This document shows, in pieces, positions 1-9,224 of a DNA stretch of 64,000 nucleotides. The notes beneath the pieces are model-generated. The model was given only the letters and a program-made list of their open reading frames with translations, did not search any database and was not told the origin of the DNA. Source of the stretch: Williamsia deligens (GTDB lineage: Bacteria; Actinomycetota; Actinomycetes; Mycobacteriales; Mycobacteriaceae); contig NZ_JAMTCI010000001.1 of assembly GCF_024171765.1 (NCBI RefSeq), forward strand, positions 2,280,796 through 2,344,795, written 5' to 3'. How positions within the stretch are numbered: the stretch's first letter is position 1; each line of letters opens with the position of its first letter. Made by a program: the position numbers and the translations under genes.

Positions 1-396
1 CGCACCGCGATCCGCGCGCTCTCGTCGTTCGGGGCCGCCCTGGTCCCCGCCGACCGCAGCGATCTCGGCGCACAGTCGCAGTACTTCTTCGGTGCGTCCC
101 TGATGACCGCGCCGTCCGCCCGGGCGGGGTTGTTCGCCCGCGCCGTCTCCCACGACGACCTGCTGCGGTCGCTCCGGATGCCGGTGTTGGTGCTGCACGG
201 CACCGACGACACCGTCGTCGACGTGAGTGCGGCGCACCACGCCGCGTCGATGCTGTCCGACGGCGATGTCCACCTCGATCTGTGGGACGGCGCCGGGCAC
301 GCGCCGTTCGTCGAGGACCCGACCCGCTTCGCGGCCGCGCTCGACGGGCTCGTGTCGCGGTCGGCGGCCGCCTCTGTGAGCGAGGCCGTGCGATGA
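1..396 (+). CDS. Alpha/beta hydrolase, C-terminal part (5' end outside window)
   Basis: The reading frame is open from base 1, so the N-terminus and the nucleophile elbow lie outside the window. The visible 131 residues carry the last part of an alpha/beta hydrolase fold. There is a strand-turn HGTDDTVVD that normally supplies the acidic residue, and [14 protein letters not shown] that supplies the catalytic His. The substrate cannot be told. Its stop overlaps the mshA start (ATGA), so the two genes are probably co-transcribed. Some hydrolases of this shape act in cofactor synthesis (BioH-like), but nothing here decides that. Confidence 0.85.
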   Translation, partial: RTAIRALSSFGAALVPADRSDLGAQSQYFFGASLMTAPSARAGLFARAVSHDDLLRSLRMPVLVLHGTDDTVVDVSAAHHAASMLSDGDVHLDLWDGAGHAPFVEDPTRFAAALDGLVSRSAAASVSEAVR

Positions 397-1748
397 CGCT
401 GCGTCGCGTCGCCGTCCTGTCGGTGCACACCTCGCCTCTGGCCCAGCCCGGCACCGGCGACGCCGGGGGCATGAACGTCTACGTCTGGCAGACCGCGCGG
501 GAACTCGCGCGACGCGGCGTCGAAGTGGAGATCTTCACCCGGGCGACGTCGTCCGCGGACGAGCCGGTGGTGCACGCGGCCGACGGGATCACCGTCCGCC
601 ACGTGATCGCGGGCCCGTTCGAGGGCCTGGACAAGCGGGACCTGCCGACGCAGCTGTGCGCGTTCGCGGCCGGGGTGCTGCGGGCCGAGGCCGTGCACCC
701 GCCCGGCCACTACGACCTCGTGCACTCCCACTACTGGCTGTCGGGTCAGGTCGGATGGCTGGCGCGCGACCGCTGGCGGGTGCCGCTGGTGCACACCGCG
801 CACACCCTGGCCGCCGTGAAGAACGCCTCCCTGGCCGCCGGCGACGAGCCCGAGCCGATGCTGCGTCAGGTCGGGGAACAACAGGTCGTCGACGAGGCGG
901 ACCGGTTGGTGGCCAACACCGTCGCCGAGGCGCGCCAACTGATCTCGATCCACCACGCCGATCCGGCTCGCGTGGACGTCGCGACGCCCGGCGTCGACCT
1001 GGACGTCTACCGGCCGGGCTCCCGGGCACAGGCCCGTCGCGACCTGCGGGCACTGGGCGTCGACATCGCCGACGACGAGACCGTCGTCACCTTCGTCGGA
1101 CGGATCCAGCCGCTCAAGGCCCCCGACGTGCTGCTCCGGGCCATCGCACCGCTGATCGCCGCACCGGGCTCGCGGATGCGTCTGCTCGTCGTCGGCGGGC
1201 CCTCGGGCAGCGGCCTGGCCCGGCCCACCGCCCTCATCGACCTCGCCCGCGAACTCGGTGTCGCCGACTCCGTGACCTTCCTGCCCCCGCAGCCGCCGCA
1301 GCGACTCGCGCAGATCTACCGGGCGACGGACCTCGTGGGGGTGCCGAGCCATTCCGAGAGCTTCGGCCTGGTCGCCATCGAGGCGCAGGCCAGCGGTGTC
1401 CCGGTCGTCGCCGCCGACGTGGGCGGACTCGGTGTGGCCGTCGACGACGGCGTCACCGGCACGCTGGTCGCCGGGCACGACATCGATCGCTGGACCGCCG
1501 CGCTGGCGGGCACACTCGCCTCGCCCGCGGAGCTCGCGCGGATGGGGCAGGCGGCGGCACTCCACGCCCGCCGGTTCTCCTGGGCGTCCACGGCCGACCA
1601 ACTCCTCGACAGCTACCACCGCGCCGTCGCCGACTACTCCGCGCTCGGGCGTCCGGCCGATCCTGCCGACGCCGTCCGGGCGACCCGGCCACCGGCCACC
1701 GGTCGTGCCCGACGGTGGGCACGCCGTCGCGCCGGCATCCGCGCCTGA
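393..1748 (+). CDS. mshA: D-inositol-3-phosphate glycosyltransferase MshA
   Basis: This GT4-family, GT-B fold enzyme makes the first committed step of mycothiol synthesis, joining GlcNAc from UDP-GlcNAc to 1L-inositol-1-phosphate in the cytosol. The predicted protein has 451 residues, normal for the family. The N-terminal motif [11 protein letters not shown] lines the acceptor site, and the C-terminal donor domain has the E(x7)E motif at E322 ([10 protein letters not shown]) and E330. I chose ATG 393, which overlaps the upstream stop. An earlier in-frame ATG at 282 would add 37 residues of Arg-rich shadow sequence. The next gene, YbjN, follows as in M. tuberculosis (Rv0486-Rv0487). The C-terminal 30 residues are Arg-rich and probably disordered. 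Confidence 0.96.
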   Translation: MTLRRVAVLSVHTSPLAQPGTGDAGGMNVYVWQTARELARRGVEVEIFTRATSSADEPVVHAADGITVRHVIAGPFEGLDKRDLPTQLCAFAAGVLRAEAVHPPGHYDLVHSHYWLSGQVGWLARDRWRVPLVHTAHTLAAVKNASLAAGDEPEPMLRQVGEQQVVDEADRLVANTVAEARQLISIHHADPARVDVATPGVDLDVYRPGSRAQARRDLRALGVDIADDETVVTFVGRIQPLKAPDVLLRAIAPLIAAPGSRMRLLVVGGPSGSGLARPTALIDLARELGVADSVTFLPPQPPQRLAQIYRATDLVGVPSHSESFGLVAIEAQASGVPVVAADVGGLGVAVDDGVTGTLVAGHDIDRWTAALAGTLASPAELARMGQAAALHARRFSWASTADQLLDSYHRAVADYSALGRPADPADAVRATRPPATGRARRWARRRAGIRA

Positions 1749-1775
1749 CCCGTTCCCGACACGAAGGAGTCCCCC

Positions 1776-2441
1776 ATGACGCAGTCGGTCGATCCGCACC
1801 TCAGTGGACGGCGCCGTCCGCCCCGCATCGTCGAACAGTCCGACGCCATCCAGAAGGCGTTGCACGAGCGCGGGATCGAGTTCTCGCTGAAGAACTCCGG
1901 CGGCGCGGACACCGAGCACATCGTCATCGAGCTGCCCGGTGAGCGGAAGCTCAAGACGACGGTGCTGCTGACCGTCGGCAAGCCGGGTGTGCGGATCGAG
2001 GCCTTCGTCTGCCGTCGGCCCGACGAGAACCACGAGGGCGTCTACCGCTTCCTGCTCAAGCGCAACCGTCGCCTGTACGGCGTCGCGTACACCATCGACA
2101 ACATCGGCGACATCTACCTCGTGGGGCGGATGTCGGCGGAGTCGGTGAGCCCCGGCGAGCTCGACCGCGTCCTGGGCCAGGTGCTCGAGGCCGCCGACGG
2201 CGACTTCAACACGCTGCTGGAGATCGGCTTCTTCACCTCGATCCGCCGCGAGTGGGCGTGGCGGGTGTCGCGTGGTGAGTCGTTGCGCAACCTGCTCGCG
2301 TTCGAGCACCTCATCGACAAGGAGAACCTCCCCACGATCCGTCCCGAGGAGGGGGCGCCGGAGAAGTCGGTGACGGCACTCGCGCAGGACGGACCGGCTC
2401 CGACCGGCCGTGCTGCGGACTCGGGCGAAACGGACAGCTGA
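1776..2441 (+). CDS. YbjN domain-containing protein
   Basis: This 221-residue soluble protein matches the actinobacterial YbjN family (type III secretion chaperone-like fold), equivalent to Rv0487 directly after mshA. A good ribosome site, AAGGAG at 1764-1769, sits before the ATG. The core, residues about 15-175, includes IQKALHERGIEF, RRPDENHEGVYRFLLKRN and VYTIDNIGDIYLVGRM-like strands. The last 40 residues are acidic and disordered. The biochemical function of the family is not established. It has been linked to stress tolerance and to a chaperone-like role, and that is known only from relatives. Confidence 0.85.
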   Translation: MTQSVDPHLSGRRRPPRIVEQSDAIQKALHERGIEFSLKNSGGADTEHIVIELPGERKLKTTVLLTVGKPGVRIEAFVCRRPDENHEGVYRFLLKRNRRLYGVAYTIDNIGDIYLVGRMSAESVSPGELDRVLGQVLEAADGDFNTLLEIGFFTSIRREWAWRVSRGESLRNLLAFEHLIDKENLPTIRPEEGAPEKSVTALAQDGPAPTGRAADSGETDS

Positions 2442-2481
2442 GAGTCGCCGGAGAACTCCCCGTCGCGCCACCGGGCGTTGT

Positions 2482-2487
2482 TAGGGT
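2482..2487 (+). promoter_or_regulatory. -10 element (TAGGGT), leaderless acyl-CoA ligase transcript
   Basis: TAGGGT fits the actinobacterial TANNNT -10 consensus and ends 7 bases before the ATG at 2495. There is no Shine-Dalgarno sequence before that ATG. This is the usual layout of a leaderless mRNA starting at or next to the start codon. Confidence 0.6.
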
Positions 2488-2494
2488 TCGTGCC

Positions 2495-4108
2495 ATGACC
2501 TTCGCGAGTCCGCATCCCGACGTGACGATCCCCGAGACCAGCGTCTACGACTATCTTTTCGGTGGTGTCGACGACGCCGACCTCGACCGGCCGGCCCTGA
2601 TCGACACCAAGCCGCAGACGGCGACCACCACCTACCGCGAGCTCATCGGTCGCGTCGACGCGTTCGCCGGGGCCCTGGCCGCGCGCGGGATCGCCGTCGG
2701 TGACGTCGTCGGTCTGCTGTCGCCGAACTCGTCGGCGTTCGCGATCGCCTTCCACGGGATCCTGCGTGCCGGTGCCACCGCGACGACGATCAACGCGCTG
2801 TTCACCCCGAACGACATCGCCAAGCAGCTGACCGACGCCAAGGCCACCATGCTGGTGACCGTGAGCGTGCTGGCCGACGGCGCGAAGGCCGCGGCGGAGC
2901 AGTTGGGCCTGGCCGCCGATCACCTGATCATCCTCGACGGCGAGGGTGAGGCGGCGAGCGGACATCCCAACGCCGCGGACCTGTTGGGCGCCAACGCCTC
3001 CGCCCCCGACGTGACGTTCGATCCGTCGACCCACATCGCGGTGCTGCCCTACAGCTCGGGCACCACGGCGAACCCCAAGGGCGTCATGCTGACCCACCGC
3101 AACCTGGTGGCCAACGTCTGTCAGATCCGCCCGCTGCAGGGGATGCAGGCCGACGACGCGATCCTCGCCGTGCTGCCGTTCTTCCACATCTACGGCATGA
3201 CCGTGCTGCTCAACGCGGCGCTGCACGCGCGGGCGAGCCTGGTGATCATGCCGCGGTTCGACCTTCCGGAGTTCCTCGACAACATCGCGACCCACAAGTG
3301 CACGTACGGCTTCATCGCGCCGCCCGTCGCCGTCGCGCTGGCCAAGCACCCGCTCGTCGACAAGTACGACCTGTCGTCGCTGCACACGGTCATGTCGGGG
3401 GCGGCGCCGCTCGACGCCGAACTCGGCCACGCCGTGGAGAAGCGCATCGGGTGCCGGATGGTGCAGGGCTACGGCATGAGCGAGCTCAGCCCCGTCAGCC
3501 ACGTCATCCCGTTCGACGGCGGCAAGGCCATCGCCGGCCACGACGCCGAACTCAGCTCGTCGGGCTGGACCGTCCCGAACGCGGTGAGCAAGCTCGTCGA
3601 CCCCGCGACCGGCGACGAGATCGAGCTCCCCACCGAGGGACTCAGCGATACCGGCGAGCTGTGGTTCAAGGGTCCGAACGTGATGGCCGGCTACCTCAAC
3701 AACGACGCCGCCACCGCCGAGACGATCGATGCCGACGGGTTCCTGCACACCGGTGACCTCGCCCAGGTCGACCCGACGGGCTGCGTGTTCATCGTCGACC
3801 GGCTCAAGGAGCTCATCAAGTACAAGGGCTACCAGGTGCCGCCGGCCGAGCTCGAGGCCCTGCTGCTGAGCAACCCCGACATCGCCGACGCCGCCGTCAT
3901 CGGCGTCACCGACACCGAGTCGGGCGAGGAGGTGCCCAAGGCGTTCGTGGTGAAGCAGGGCGACGCCGCGATCACCGCCGAGGAGGTCATGGCCTTCGTC
4001 GCCGAGAAGGTGGCGCCGTACAAGAAGGTGCGCCAGGTCGAGTTCATCGACGCGATCCCGAAGTCCACGGCGGGCAAGATCCTCCGCAAGGACCTGCGCA
4101 GCAGGTAG
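2495..4108 (+). CDS. AMP-dependent acyl-CoA ligase (4-coumarate/fatty acid CoA ligase type)
   Basis: This 537-residue adenylate-forming enzyme activates a carboxylic acid to its CoA thioester through an acyl-AMP. Core motifs are intact: YSSGTTANPKG (A3, residues 186-196), GYGMSE (A5, from 325), HTGDL (A7), VDRLKELIKYKGYQVPPAE (A8 hinge) and PKSTAGKILRKDL (A10) with the catalytic Lys. The overall pattern is closest to the 4-coumarate-CoA ligase group, which in actinobacteria includes many fatty-acid and aryl-acid ligases. The substrate cannot be read from sequence. It lies alone between YbjN and a convergent transporter, with its own promoter. M. tuberculosis has no ligase at this point, so it is an insertion relative to that order. 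Confidence 0.9.
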   Translation: MTFASPHPDVTIPETSVYDYLFGGVDDADLDRPALIDTKPQTATTTYRELIGRVDAFAGALAARGIAVGDVVGLLSPNSSAFAIAFHGILRAGATATTINALFTPNDIAKQLTDAKATMLVTVSVLADGAKAAAEQLGLAADHLIILDGEGEAASGHPNAADLLGANASAPDVTFDPSTHIAVLPYSSGTTANPKGVMLTHRNLVANVCQIRPLQGMQADDAILAVLPFFHIYGMTVLLNAALHARASLVIMPRFDLPEFLDNIATHKCTYGFIAPPVAVALAKHPLVDKYDLSSLHTVMSGAAPLDAELGHAVEKRIGCRMVQGYGMSELSPVSHVIPFDGGKAIAGHDAELSSSGWTVPNAVSKLVDPATGDEIELPTEGLSDTGELWFKGPNVMAGYLNNDAATAETIDADGFLHTGDLAQVDPTGCVFIVDRLKELIKYKGYQVPPAELEALLLSNPDIADAAVIGVTDTESGEEVPKAFVVKQGDAAITAEEVMAFVAEKVAPYKKVRQVEFIDAIPKSTAGKILRKDLRSR

Positions 4109-4128
4109 TCCCGACAGGGTCCCGACAC

Positions 4129-4168
4129 ACGACACCGCCGCCCGGAGATCTCCGTGCGGCGGTGTCGT
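4129..4168. terminator. Bidirectional terminator hairpin
   Basis: A perfect 13-bp stem (4129-4141 with 4156-4168) encloses a second small palindrome, CGGAGATCTCCG at 4143-4154. It lies between the convergent CoA ligase (stop 4108) and MFS gene (stop at 4182) and can serve both. There is no U tract, as is usual in GC-rich actinobacteria. Confidence 0.75.
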
Positions 4169-4181
4169 CGTTCGGGTGCCT

Positions 4182-5738
4182 CTAGCAGCCGGCCGGCGCC
4201 GCGTGACGTCCGGGCGCGGGGGTGCCGTCGGCGAGGAGTTCGCCGTCGACGATCTCCTCGGCGATCGACTCGTCGGGGCGGTCCTTGTTCTCCGGCAGGT
4301 CGACGGGTTGGCGGCCCGGCAGGTTCGCCTTCGCGTCGCCCGGGATGAGCAGGATCAGCAGCGCGGCGACCAGCGTGGCGACGGCGCCGATGACGAACAC
4401 CATCTGGAACGCCGAGCGGTCGGGCACGGTCGCCGGGCCGATGTCGACGGTGGAGCTCGCGAGGATCGTCGCCAGCAGCGCCGAGGCGATCGCCGTACCG
4501 ATGGAGCGCATCAGCGAGTTCAGGCCGTTCGCGGACGCCGTCTCGCTGAGCGGGACCGCGGACATGATCAGTGACGGCATCGCCGAGTACGCGATCCCGA
4601 CGCCCGAGCTGGTGACGATGACGGCCAACGCGACCTCCCACGGGGCGGCGGCGAACACGATCGCCAGCGCGTACCCGAGGCCGATCACGATGGTCCCGAT
4701 GAACAGCGTGAACTTCGGCCCGATGGTGACGTTGAGACGCGCGGAGACCGGCGACAAAAACATCATCATCAGTCCACCGGGTGCCATCCACAGGCCGGCC
4801 TCGATGATGCTGCGGCCCATGCCGTAGTCGAGGACGCCGGGGATGTGGGGGAGCTGCAGCAGCTGCGGCGCCGCCAGGCTGATGCCCATCAGGGCGAAGC
4901 CGATGACGATCGACACCGCGTTCGTCAGCGCGACGCGAGGGATGATCGACGTGCGGATGTTGACCATCGGCGAGCTGGTGCGCAGCTCGTAGACGACCCA
5001 CACGGCGAGGACGACGAGGCCGGCGACGACGAGGCCGAGCGTCAGCCCGCTGGTCCAGCCCCACGAGCGGCCCTTGCTCAGCGCGAGCAGCAGGCAGATC
5101 AGGCCGACGGTCAGCCCGACCGCGCCGATCCCGTCGAACGTGCCGCCCGAGCGCGCCGGCGATTCCCGGACCATCGTCAGCACCAGCAGGAACACGACGG
5201 TGCCCAACGCGGCCGACGTCCAGAACAGGACGTGCCAGCTGAAGTTCTGCGAGATCCACGCCGCGACGGGCAGGCCGATCGCACCGCCGACGCCGAGCGT
5301 CGCGCTCATGGTCGCGATCGCGCCGGCGATCCGGTTCGGGGGCAGCTCGTCGCGCAGGAGGCTGATGCCGACGGGGATGACGCCCATCGCCATGCCCTGC
5401 AGCCCGCGGCCGACGATGACCGGGATGAGGGAGTCGAACGTCGCACTGACGATCGAGCCGATCACCATCAGCGCGATGCTGGCGAGGATCACCGACCGCT
5501 TGCCGAACATGTCGGCGATGCGGCCCGCGATCGGCATGACGACGGCCGCGGCCAGCAGCGTCGCGGTGATGACCCAGGACGCGTTGTCGGCCGAGGTGTG
5601 CAGGTAGGTCGGCAGCAGTCCGACGATCGGGACCACCAGCGTCTGCATGTAGGAGGCGAGGAGTCCGCCGAAGCACAGCACCGCGATGAGAACAGTCGGT
5701 GACGGCGATCGGGAGGGCTGGAGCCGGAAGGTACTCAT
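4182..5738 (-). CDS. MFS multidrug efflux transporter, DHA2 (EmrB/QacA) type
   Basis: This 518-residue membrane protein has about 14 hydrophobic segments, the DHA2 drug:H+ antiporter layout. Motif A appears as [12 protein letters not shown] between segments 2 and 3, and motif C-like glycines follow in [12 protein letters not shown]. The C-terminal 50 residues are a charged cytosolic tail. I chose the ATG at 5738. An in-frame ATG at 5747 would add three residues, and the much longer reading frame upstream is the antisense of gpmA. No ribosome site is visible, so the transcript may be leaderless. A near-perfect 25-bp palindrome covers the start codon (5736-5760), so the gene is probably repressed by a ligand-sensing regulator encoded elsewhere. 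The exported compound is unknown. Confidence 0.9.
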   Translation of the reverse strand: MSTFRLQPSRSPSPTVLIAVLCFGGLLASYMQTLVVPIVGLLPTYLHTSADNASWVITATLLAAAVVMPIAGRIADMFGKRSVILASIALMVIGSIVSATFDSLIPVIVGRGLQGMAMGVIPVGISLLRDELPPNRIAGAIATMSATLGVGGAIGLPVAAWISQNFSWHVLFWTSAALGTVVFLLVLTMVRESPARSGGTFDGIGAVGLTVGLICLLLALSKGRSWGWTSGLTLGLVVAGLVVLAVWVVYELRTSSPMVNIRTSIIPRVALTNAVSIVIGFALMGISLAAPQLLQLPHIPGVLDYGMGRSIIEAGLWMAPGGLMMMFLSPVSARLNVTIGPKFTLFIGTIVIGLGYALAIVFAAAPWEVALAVIVTSSGVGIAYSAMPSLIMSAVPLSETASANGLNSLMRSIGTAIASALLATILASSTVDIGPATVPDRSAFQMVFVIGAVATLVAALLILLIPGDAKANLPGRQPVDLPENKDRPDESIAEEIVDGELLADGTPAPGRHAAPAGC

Positions 5739-5760
5739 TACTTGCATGATGCACGTAATG
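5736..5760. promoter_or_regulatory. 25-bp palindromic operator over the MFS start codon
   Basis: Two 12-base arms, CATTACTTGCAT and ATGCACGTAATG, match at 11 of 12 positions around a single G. A related half-copy (AATGCAAGCAATT, 5765-5777) follows on the gpmA side. Size and symmetry fit a MarR- or TetR-type operator. A dimer bound here would block the MFS start and perhaps affect divergent gpmA. No such regulator gene lies in the window. Confidence 0.7.
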
Positions 5761-5810
5761 GCGCAATGCAAGCAATTCGGACGAGGGTGACGTATGAAAC
5801 ACTGTCGCGC

Positions 5811-6554
5811 ATGGCAACCGGCACGCTGATCCTGATGCGCCACGGCGAGAGCGAGTGGAACGAGTCCAACCAGTTCACCGGCTGGGTGGACGTCGCGTTG
5901 ACCGAGAAGGGCAAGGCGGAGGCGAAGCGGGCCGGCGAACTGCTCGTCGAGCACGACCTCCTGCCCGACGTCCTCTACACGTCGCTGCTGCGTCGGGCGA
6001 TCGCCACCGCACAGATCGCGCTCGACGTCGCCGACCGCCACTGGATCCCCGTCGTCCGCGACTGGCGGATCAACGAGCGGCACTACGGCGCGCTGCAGGG
6101 CCTCGACAAGGCGGCCACGAAGGAGAAATACGGCGACGAGCAGTTCATGCTGTGGCGCCGCAGCTACGACACGCCGCCGCCGGCCATCGAGCCCAATGCC
6201 GAGTACAGCCAGGTCGGCGACCCGCGCTATGCCGATCTCGACGAGGTCCCGCTGACCGAGTGCCTCAAGGACGTCGTCGCGCGGATGATCCCGTACTTCA
6301 CCGACGTGATCGCCGCCGATCTCCGCGCGGGCAAGACCGTGCTGATCGCCGCGCACGGGAACTCGCTGCGGGCGCTCGTGAAGCACCTCGAGCAGATCTC
6401 CGACGACGACATCGCCGGGCTGAACATCCCCACCGGCAACCCGTTGCGCTACGACCTCGACGAGAACCTGACCCCCCGGGGCAAGGGCGAGTACCTCGAT
6501 CCGGAGGCCGCTGCCGCCGGTGCCGCGGCCGTCGCGGCGCAGGGCTCGACGTAG
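5811..6554 (+). CDS. gpmA: 2,3-bisphosphoglycerate-dependent phosphoglycerate mutase
   Basis: This 247-residue glycolytic enzyme interconverts 3- and 2-phosphoglycerate. The catalytic phospho-His lies in [10 protein letters not shown], followed by [24 protein letters not shown] (active-site Glu and lid) and [15 protein letters not shown] with the second His. Length and motifs are those of GpmA/Gpm1 rather than a general phosphatase of the same superfamily. The start at 5811 gives the standard N-terminus. An upstream in-frame ATG at 5742 lies inside the palindrome and is unlikely. The gene precedes senX3-regX3 as Rv0489 does in M. tuberculosis. Confidence 0.97.
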   Translation: MATGTLILMRHGESEWNESNQFTGWVDVALTEKGKAEAKRAGELLVEHDLLPDVLYTSLLRRAIATAQIALDVADRHWIPVVRDWRINERHYGALQGLDKAATKEKYGDEQFMLWRRSYDTPPPAIEPNAEYSQVGDPRYADLDEVPLTECLKDVVARMIPYFTDVIAADLRAGKTVLIAAHGNSLRALVKHLEQISDDDIAGLNIPTGNPLRYDLDENLTPRGKGEYLDPEAAAAGAAAVAAQGST

Positions 6555-6590
6555 GGGCTCATCTCCCTGTCGCAGGTGCGTCCGCGGCGC

Positions 6591-6596
6591 TATCCT
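6591..6596 (+). promoter_or_regulatory. -10 element (TATCCT), leaderless acetyltransferase transcript
   Basis: TATCCT ends 5 bases before the ATG at 6602 and no ribosome site is present, consistent with a leaderless mRNA. Confidence 0.55.
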
Positions 6597-6601
6597 CGTG
6601 T

Positions 6602-6901
6602 ATGGCCGACGTCACAGCTATTGCACGCGTTGTTCATTCGCTGTCACAAGAGCGATATGAAGCATTCGTCGATGACGAGTTGGTCGGATACCTCGACTAC
6701 CAACCCCGCGACGACCAGGTGGTCATCACCCACACGGTCGTCTTCGACCGGCACGCGCACCACGGCATCGGCGGCAACCTCGTCCGCCACGTCCTCGACG
6801 ACATCGCGCAGAGCGGGCGCAAGGTGGTCCCGGTCTGCTCGTTCGTCCAGCGGTACATCGCCGAGCACCCCGCGTACGCGCCGATGGTCGCGCGGCGCTG
6901 A
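6602..6901 (+). CDS. Small GNAT-like N-acetyltransferase (YidJ/Gcn5-like)
   Basis: This 99-residue protein corresponds to the short single-domain GNAT group (Acetyltransf_CG). It has an antiparallel sheet, FVDDELVGYLDYQ and QVVITHTVVF, then the acetyl-CoA pyrophosphate loop HHGIGGNLVRHVLDD, and a C-terminal KVVPVCSFVQRYIAEHPAY. These proteins bind acetyl-CoA; their physiological substrates are mostly unknown. The start is ATG 6602. It lies between gpmA and senX3 with its own predicted promoter. Confidence 0.88.
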   Translation: MADVTAIARVVHSLSQERYEAFVDDELVGYLDYQPRDDQVVITHTVVFDRHAHHGIGGNLVRHVLDDIAQSGRKVVPVCSFVQRYIAEHPAYAPMVARR

Positions 6902-6921
6902 CCGGCCGCAAGGGTGCGTCG

Positions 6922-6939
6922 GACGAAATCCGGGTGAAC
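6922..6939 (-). promoter_or_regulatory. Possible PHO-box-like direct repeat upstream of senX3
   Basis: On the minus strand GTTCACC (6933-6939) is followed 11 bases on by TTTCGTC (6922-6928). The 11-base period and the first unit resemble the direct-repeat box bound by Streptomyces PhoP, the relative of RegX3. It could be an autoregulatory site for senX3-regX3. The second unit is weak. Confidence 0.35.
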
Positions 6940-7038
6940 AGCGTCCCAACTGGGCACACCCGGCTTGTTACGCGTGACGTACCTCGTCCATCCTGTCGTG
7001 GTGTCACGTCGTCCCACCCGCTGCACCGCTGACGTCGG

Positions 7039-8523
7039 GTGGACCGCGTGACCGTCGTGCTCGTGGTCGTCGTGGTCCTCGCCGTCGTGCTCGTCGCGGT
7101 CGCCGCGATGGTCGGCTGGACGCTGGGGCGTCGTCGATCGGTCGCCGAGGGACACCGGGCCGCCCTGCTGCGCGCGGCCTCCAATCTCGGACCGGCCGCA
7201 CCCCGTCCCGATCTCGCCGACGACGTCGCCGGGCCGGCGGCCGACGAGCCCGTCCCGGCGCCGGTCGGCACCCGGCCGGAGGTCCTGCTCGAGCGGGGGA
7301 CCGAGACCGTCGACGGACGGATGTCGAAGGCGGCACTGCTCGCGATGATCGTGCAGAGCACCGACACCGGCGTCGCCGTCGTCGACGAACACCGTGACGT
7401 CGTGCTGTTCAACGGGCGGGCGTCGTCGCTCGGTCTGGTGTCGGGCGGACTCCTCGACGACGAGGTCTGGCGCGCGGCGTCGACCGTCCTGCAGTCCGGC
7501 GACGACTGTGACGTCGAGCTGGTCCCGACGACCCCGGTCAACGGGTTCGTCTCGACCGCCCGCGCGGTGGTGCCGCCCGTCGCCGTGCGGTGCCTCATCC
7601 GCCTGGTCACCGACGGCACCGAGCGCTACGCCGTCGTCTACGGCACCGACGACTCCGACAACATGCGGCTCGAGGCCACGCGCCGCGACTTCGTCGCCAA
7701 CGTCTCCCATGAGCTCAAGACACCGGTCGGTGCGATCGGCCTGCTCACCGAGGCGCTGCTGGAGGCGCAGGACGATCCCGAGGCCGTCCGGCACTTCGGC
7801 GAGCGGGTCATGACCGAGTCGGTCCGGATGGGCAACATGGTCAACGAGCTCATCGCGCTGTCGCGGTTGCAGGGCGCGGAGAAGCTGCACGAGATCGACG
7901 ACGTCTCCGTCGACGAGCTGATCGACGAGGCCGTGCACCGCGCGCAGGTCGGCGCGGAGGCCGCGGGCATCATCCTCGACACCGACCGTCCCAGCGGGTT
8001 GTTCGTCCGCGGGGACCGCACACTGCTGCTCACCGCGCTGAACAACCTCATCGCCAACGCGGTCGCCTACTCTCCCGCCAACACGAGGGTGTCGGTGAGT
8101 CGGCGCGTCATCACCGATCGCACACCCGTCGGGACGGTCCCGGGCATCACGCCGACGACGCCCGCGCGTCCGATGGTCGCGATCGCCGTGACCGACCGCG
8201 GCATCGGCATCGCCCCCCGCGATCAGCAGCGCGTGTTCGAGCGGTTCTTCCGCGTCGACAAGGCGCGCTCGCGGGCGACGGGCGGCACCGGGCTGGGTCT
8301 CGCCATCGTCAAACACGTCGCCGCCAACCACGACGGCACGATCACGCTGTGGAGCCGACCGGGCACCGGTTCGACCTTCACCCTGGCCATCCCGCAGGCG
8401 CAGGTGACGTCGTCCCCCGACGACGCATCGCCCGCGGCACGCACCACCGGCCGACCGGCCGGCTCACGCACCCACCCGCCCCGGATGAACCCCGACAACC
8501 GGGTTCTCGAGACGAAGGAATGA
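7039..8523 (+). CDS. senX3: Sensor histidine kinase SenX3
   Basis: This membrane kinase partners RegX3 in the phosphate-limitation response of mycolate actinobacteria. In the 494-residue protein a hydrophobic N-terminal anchor (about residues 4-28) is followed by a linker and a PAS-like region (about 95-190). Next come the phosphoacceptor motif NVSHELKTP with H224, the N box NNLIANAVAYSPA, the G1 box DRGIGIAPRDQ, the F region ERFFRVDKARSR and the G2 box GGTGLGLAIVKH. It starts with GTG at 7039; a GTG at 7048 is an alternative. It ends in a basic, Pro-rich tail of about 40 residues with no clear counterpart in the shorter (410-residue) M. tuberculosis protein. Only four bases separate it from regX3. 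Confidence 0.95.
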   Translation: MDRVTVVLVVVVVLAVVLVAVAAMVGWTLGRRRSVAEGHRAALLRAASNLGPAAPRPDLADDVAGPAADEPVPAPVGTRPEVLLERGTETVDGRMSKAALLAMIVQSTDTGVAVVDEHRDVVLFNGRASSLGLVSGGLLDDEVWRAASTVLQSGDDCDVELVPTTPVNGFVSTARAVVPPVAVRCLIRLVTDGTERYAVVYGTDDSDNMRLEATRRDFVANVSHELKTPVGAIGLLTEALLEAQDDPEAVRHFGERVMTESVRMGNMVNELIALSRLQGAEKLHEIDDVSVDELIDEAVHRAQVGAEAAGIILDTDRPSGLFVRGDRTLLLTALNNLIANAVAYSPANTRVSVSRRVITDRTPVGTVPGITPTTPARPMVAIAVTDRGIGIAPRDQQRVFERFFRVDKARSRATGGTGLGLAIVKHVAANHDGTITLWSRPGTGSTFTLAIPQAQVTSSPDDASPAARTTGRPAGSRTHPPRMNPDNRVLETKE

Positions 8524-8527
8524 ACCG

Positions 8528-9217
8528 GTGACGCACGTCCTGATCGTCGAAGACGAGGAGTCCCTCGCCGACCCCCTGGCGTTCCTGCTGCGCAAGGAGG
8601 GGTTCGACACCACCGTCGTCAACGACGGCACCCGCGCGCTCAGCGAGTTCGACCGGGTCGCCCCCGACATCGTCCTGCTCGACCTCATGCTGCCCGGCGC
8701 GTCGGGCACGGAGGTGTGCAAGGCGTTGCGGACGAAGTCCAGCGTGCCGGTCATCATGGTCACCGCCCGCGACAGCGAGATCGACAAGGTCGTCGGGCTC
8801 GAGCTCGGTGCCGACGACTACGTGACCAAGCCGTACTCCGCGCGCGAGTTGATCGCCCGGATCCGCGCGGTGCTCCGCCGCGGCGCCGACACCGCCGACG
8901 ACGTCATCGACGACGGCGGGACGCTCGAGGCCGGACCGGTCTCCATGGACGTCGACCGCCACACCGTCTCGGTGCGCGGGTCGTCGGTGACGCTGCCGCT
9001 CAAGGAGTTCGACCTGCTGGAGTACCTGCTCCGCAACGCCGGTCGCGTCCTCACGCGAGGGCAGTTGATCGACCGCGTCTGGGGTGCCGACTATGTGGGT
9101 GACACCAAGACCCTCGACGTCCACGTCAAGCGGTTGCGGTCGAAGATCGAGGAGGACCCGGGCAACCCGAAGCACCTCGTCACCGTCCGGGGCCTGGGCT
9201 ACAAGCTCGAGTTCTGA
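8528..9217 (+). CDS. regX3: Response regulator RegX3 (OmpR family)
   Basis: In this 229-residue OmpR/PhoB-type regulator the receiver domain has the acidic pair in VEDEE, phosphoacceptor D52 in LLDLMLPG, T in MVTARD and K in YVTKPYS. The C-terminal winged helix spans about residues 128-226 (LKEFDLLEYLLRNAGRVLTR to DVHVKRLRSKIEEDPGNPKHLVTVRGLGYK). It is phosphorylated by SenX3 and controls phosphate uptake and related genes in relatives. It starts with GTG, four bases after senX3. M. tuberculosis has repeat elements in that gap and this window does not. Confidence 0.96.
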   Translation: MTHVLIVEDEESLADPLAFLLRKEGFDTTVVNDGTRALSEFDRVAPDIVLLDLMLPGASGTEVCKALRTKSSVPVIMVTARDSEIDKVVGLELGADDYVTKPYSARELIARIRAVLRRGADTADDVIDDGGTLEAGPVSMDVDRHTVSVRGSSVTLPLKEFDLLEYLLRNAGRVLTRGQLIDRVWGADYVGDTKTLDVHVKRLRSKIEEDPGNPKHLVTVRGLGYKLEF

Positions 9218-9224
9218 CCACAGG

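Noticed and set aside
2114-4135. 673-codon open frame on the minus strand
   Set aside because: It is antisense to YbjN and the CoA ligase, with composition typical of shadow frames (Arg, Gly, Val, Asp, His).
5742-5810. Longer N-terminus of phosphoglycerate mutase starting in the palindrome
   Set aside because: GpmA proteins begin close to the LMRHGE motif. The extra 23 residues have no similarity to the family and would place the start inside the MFS operator.
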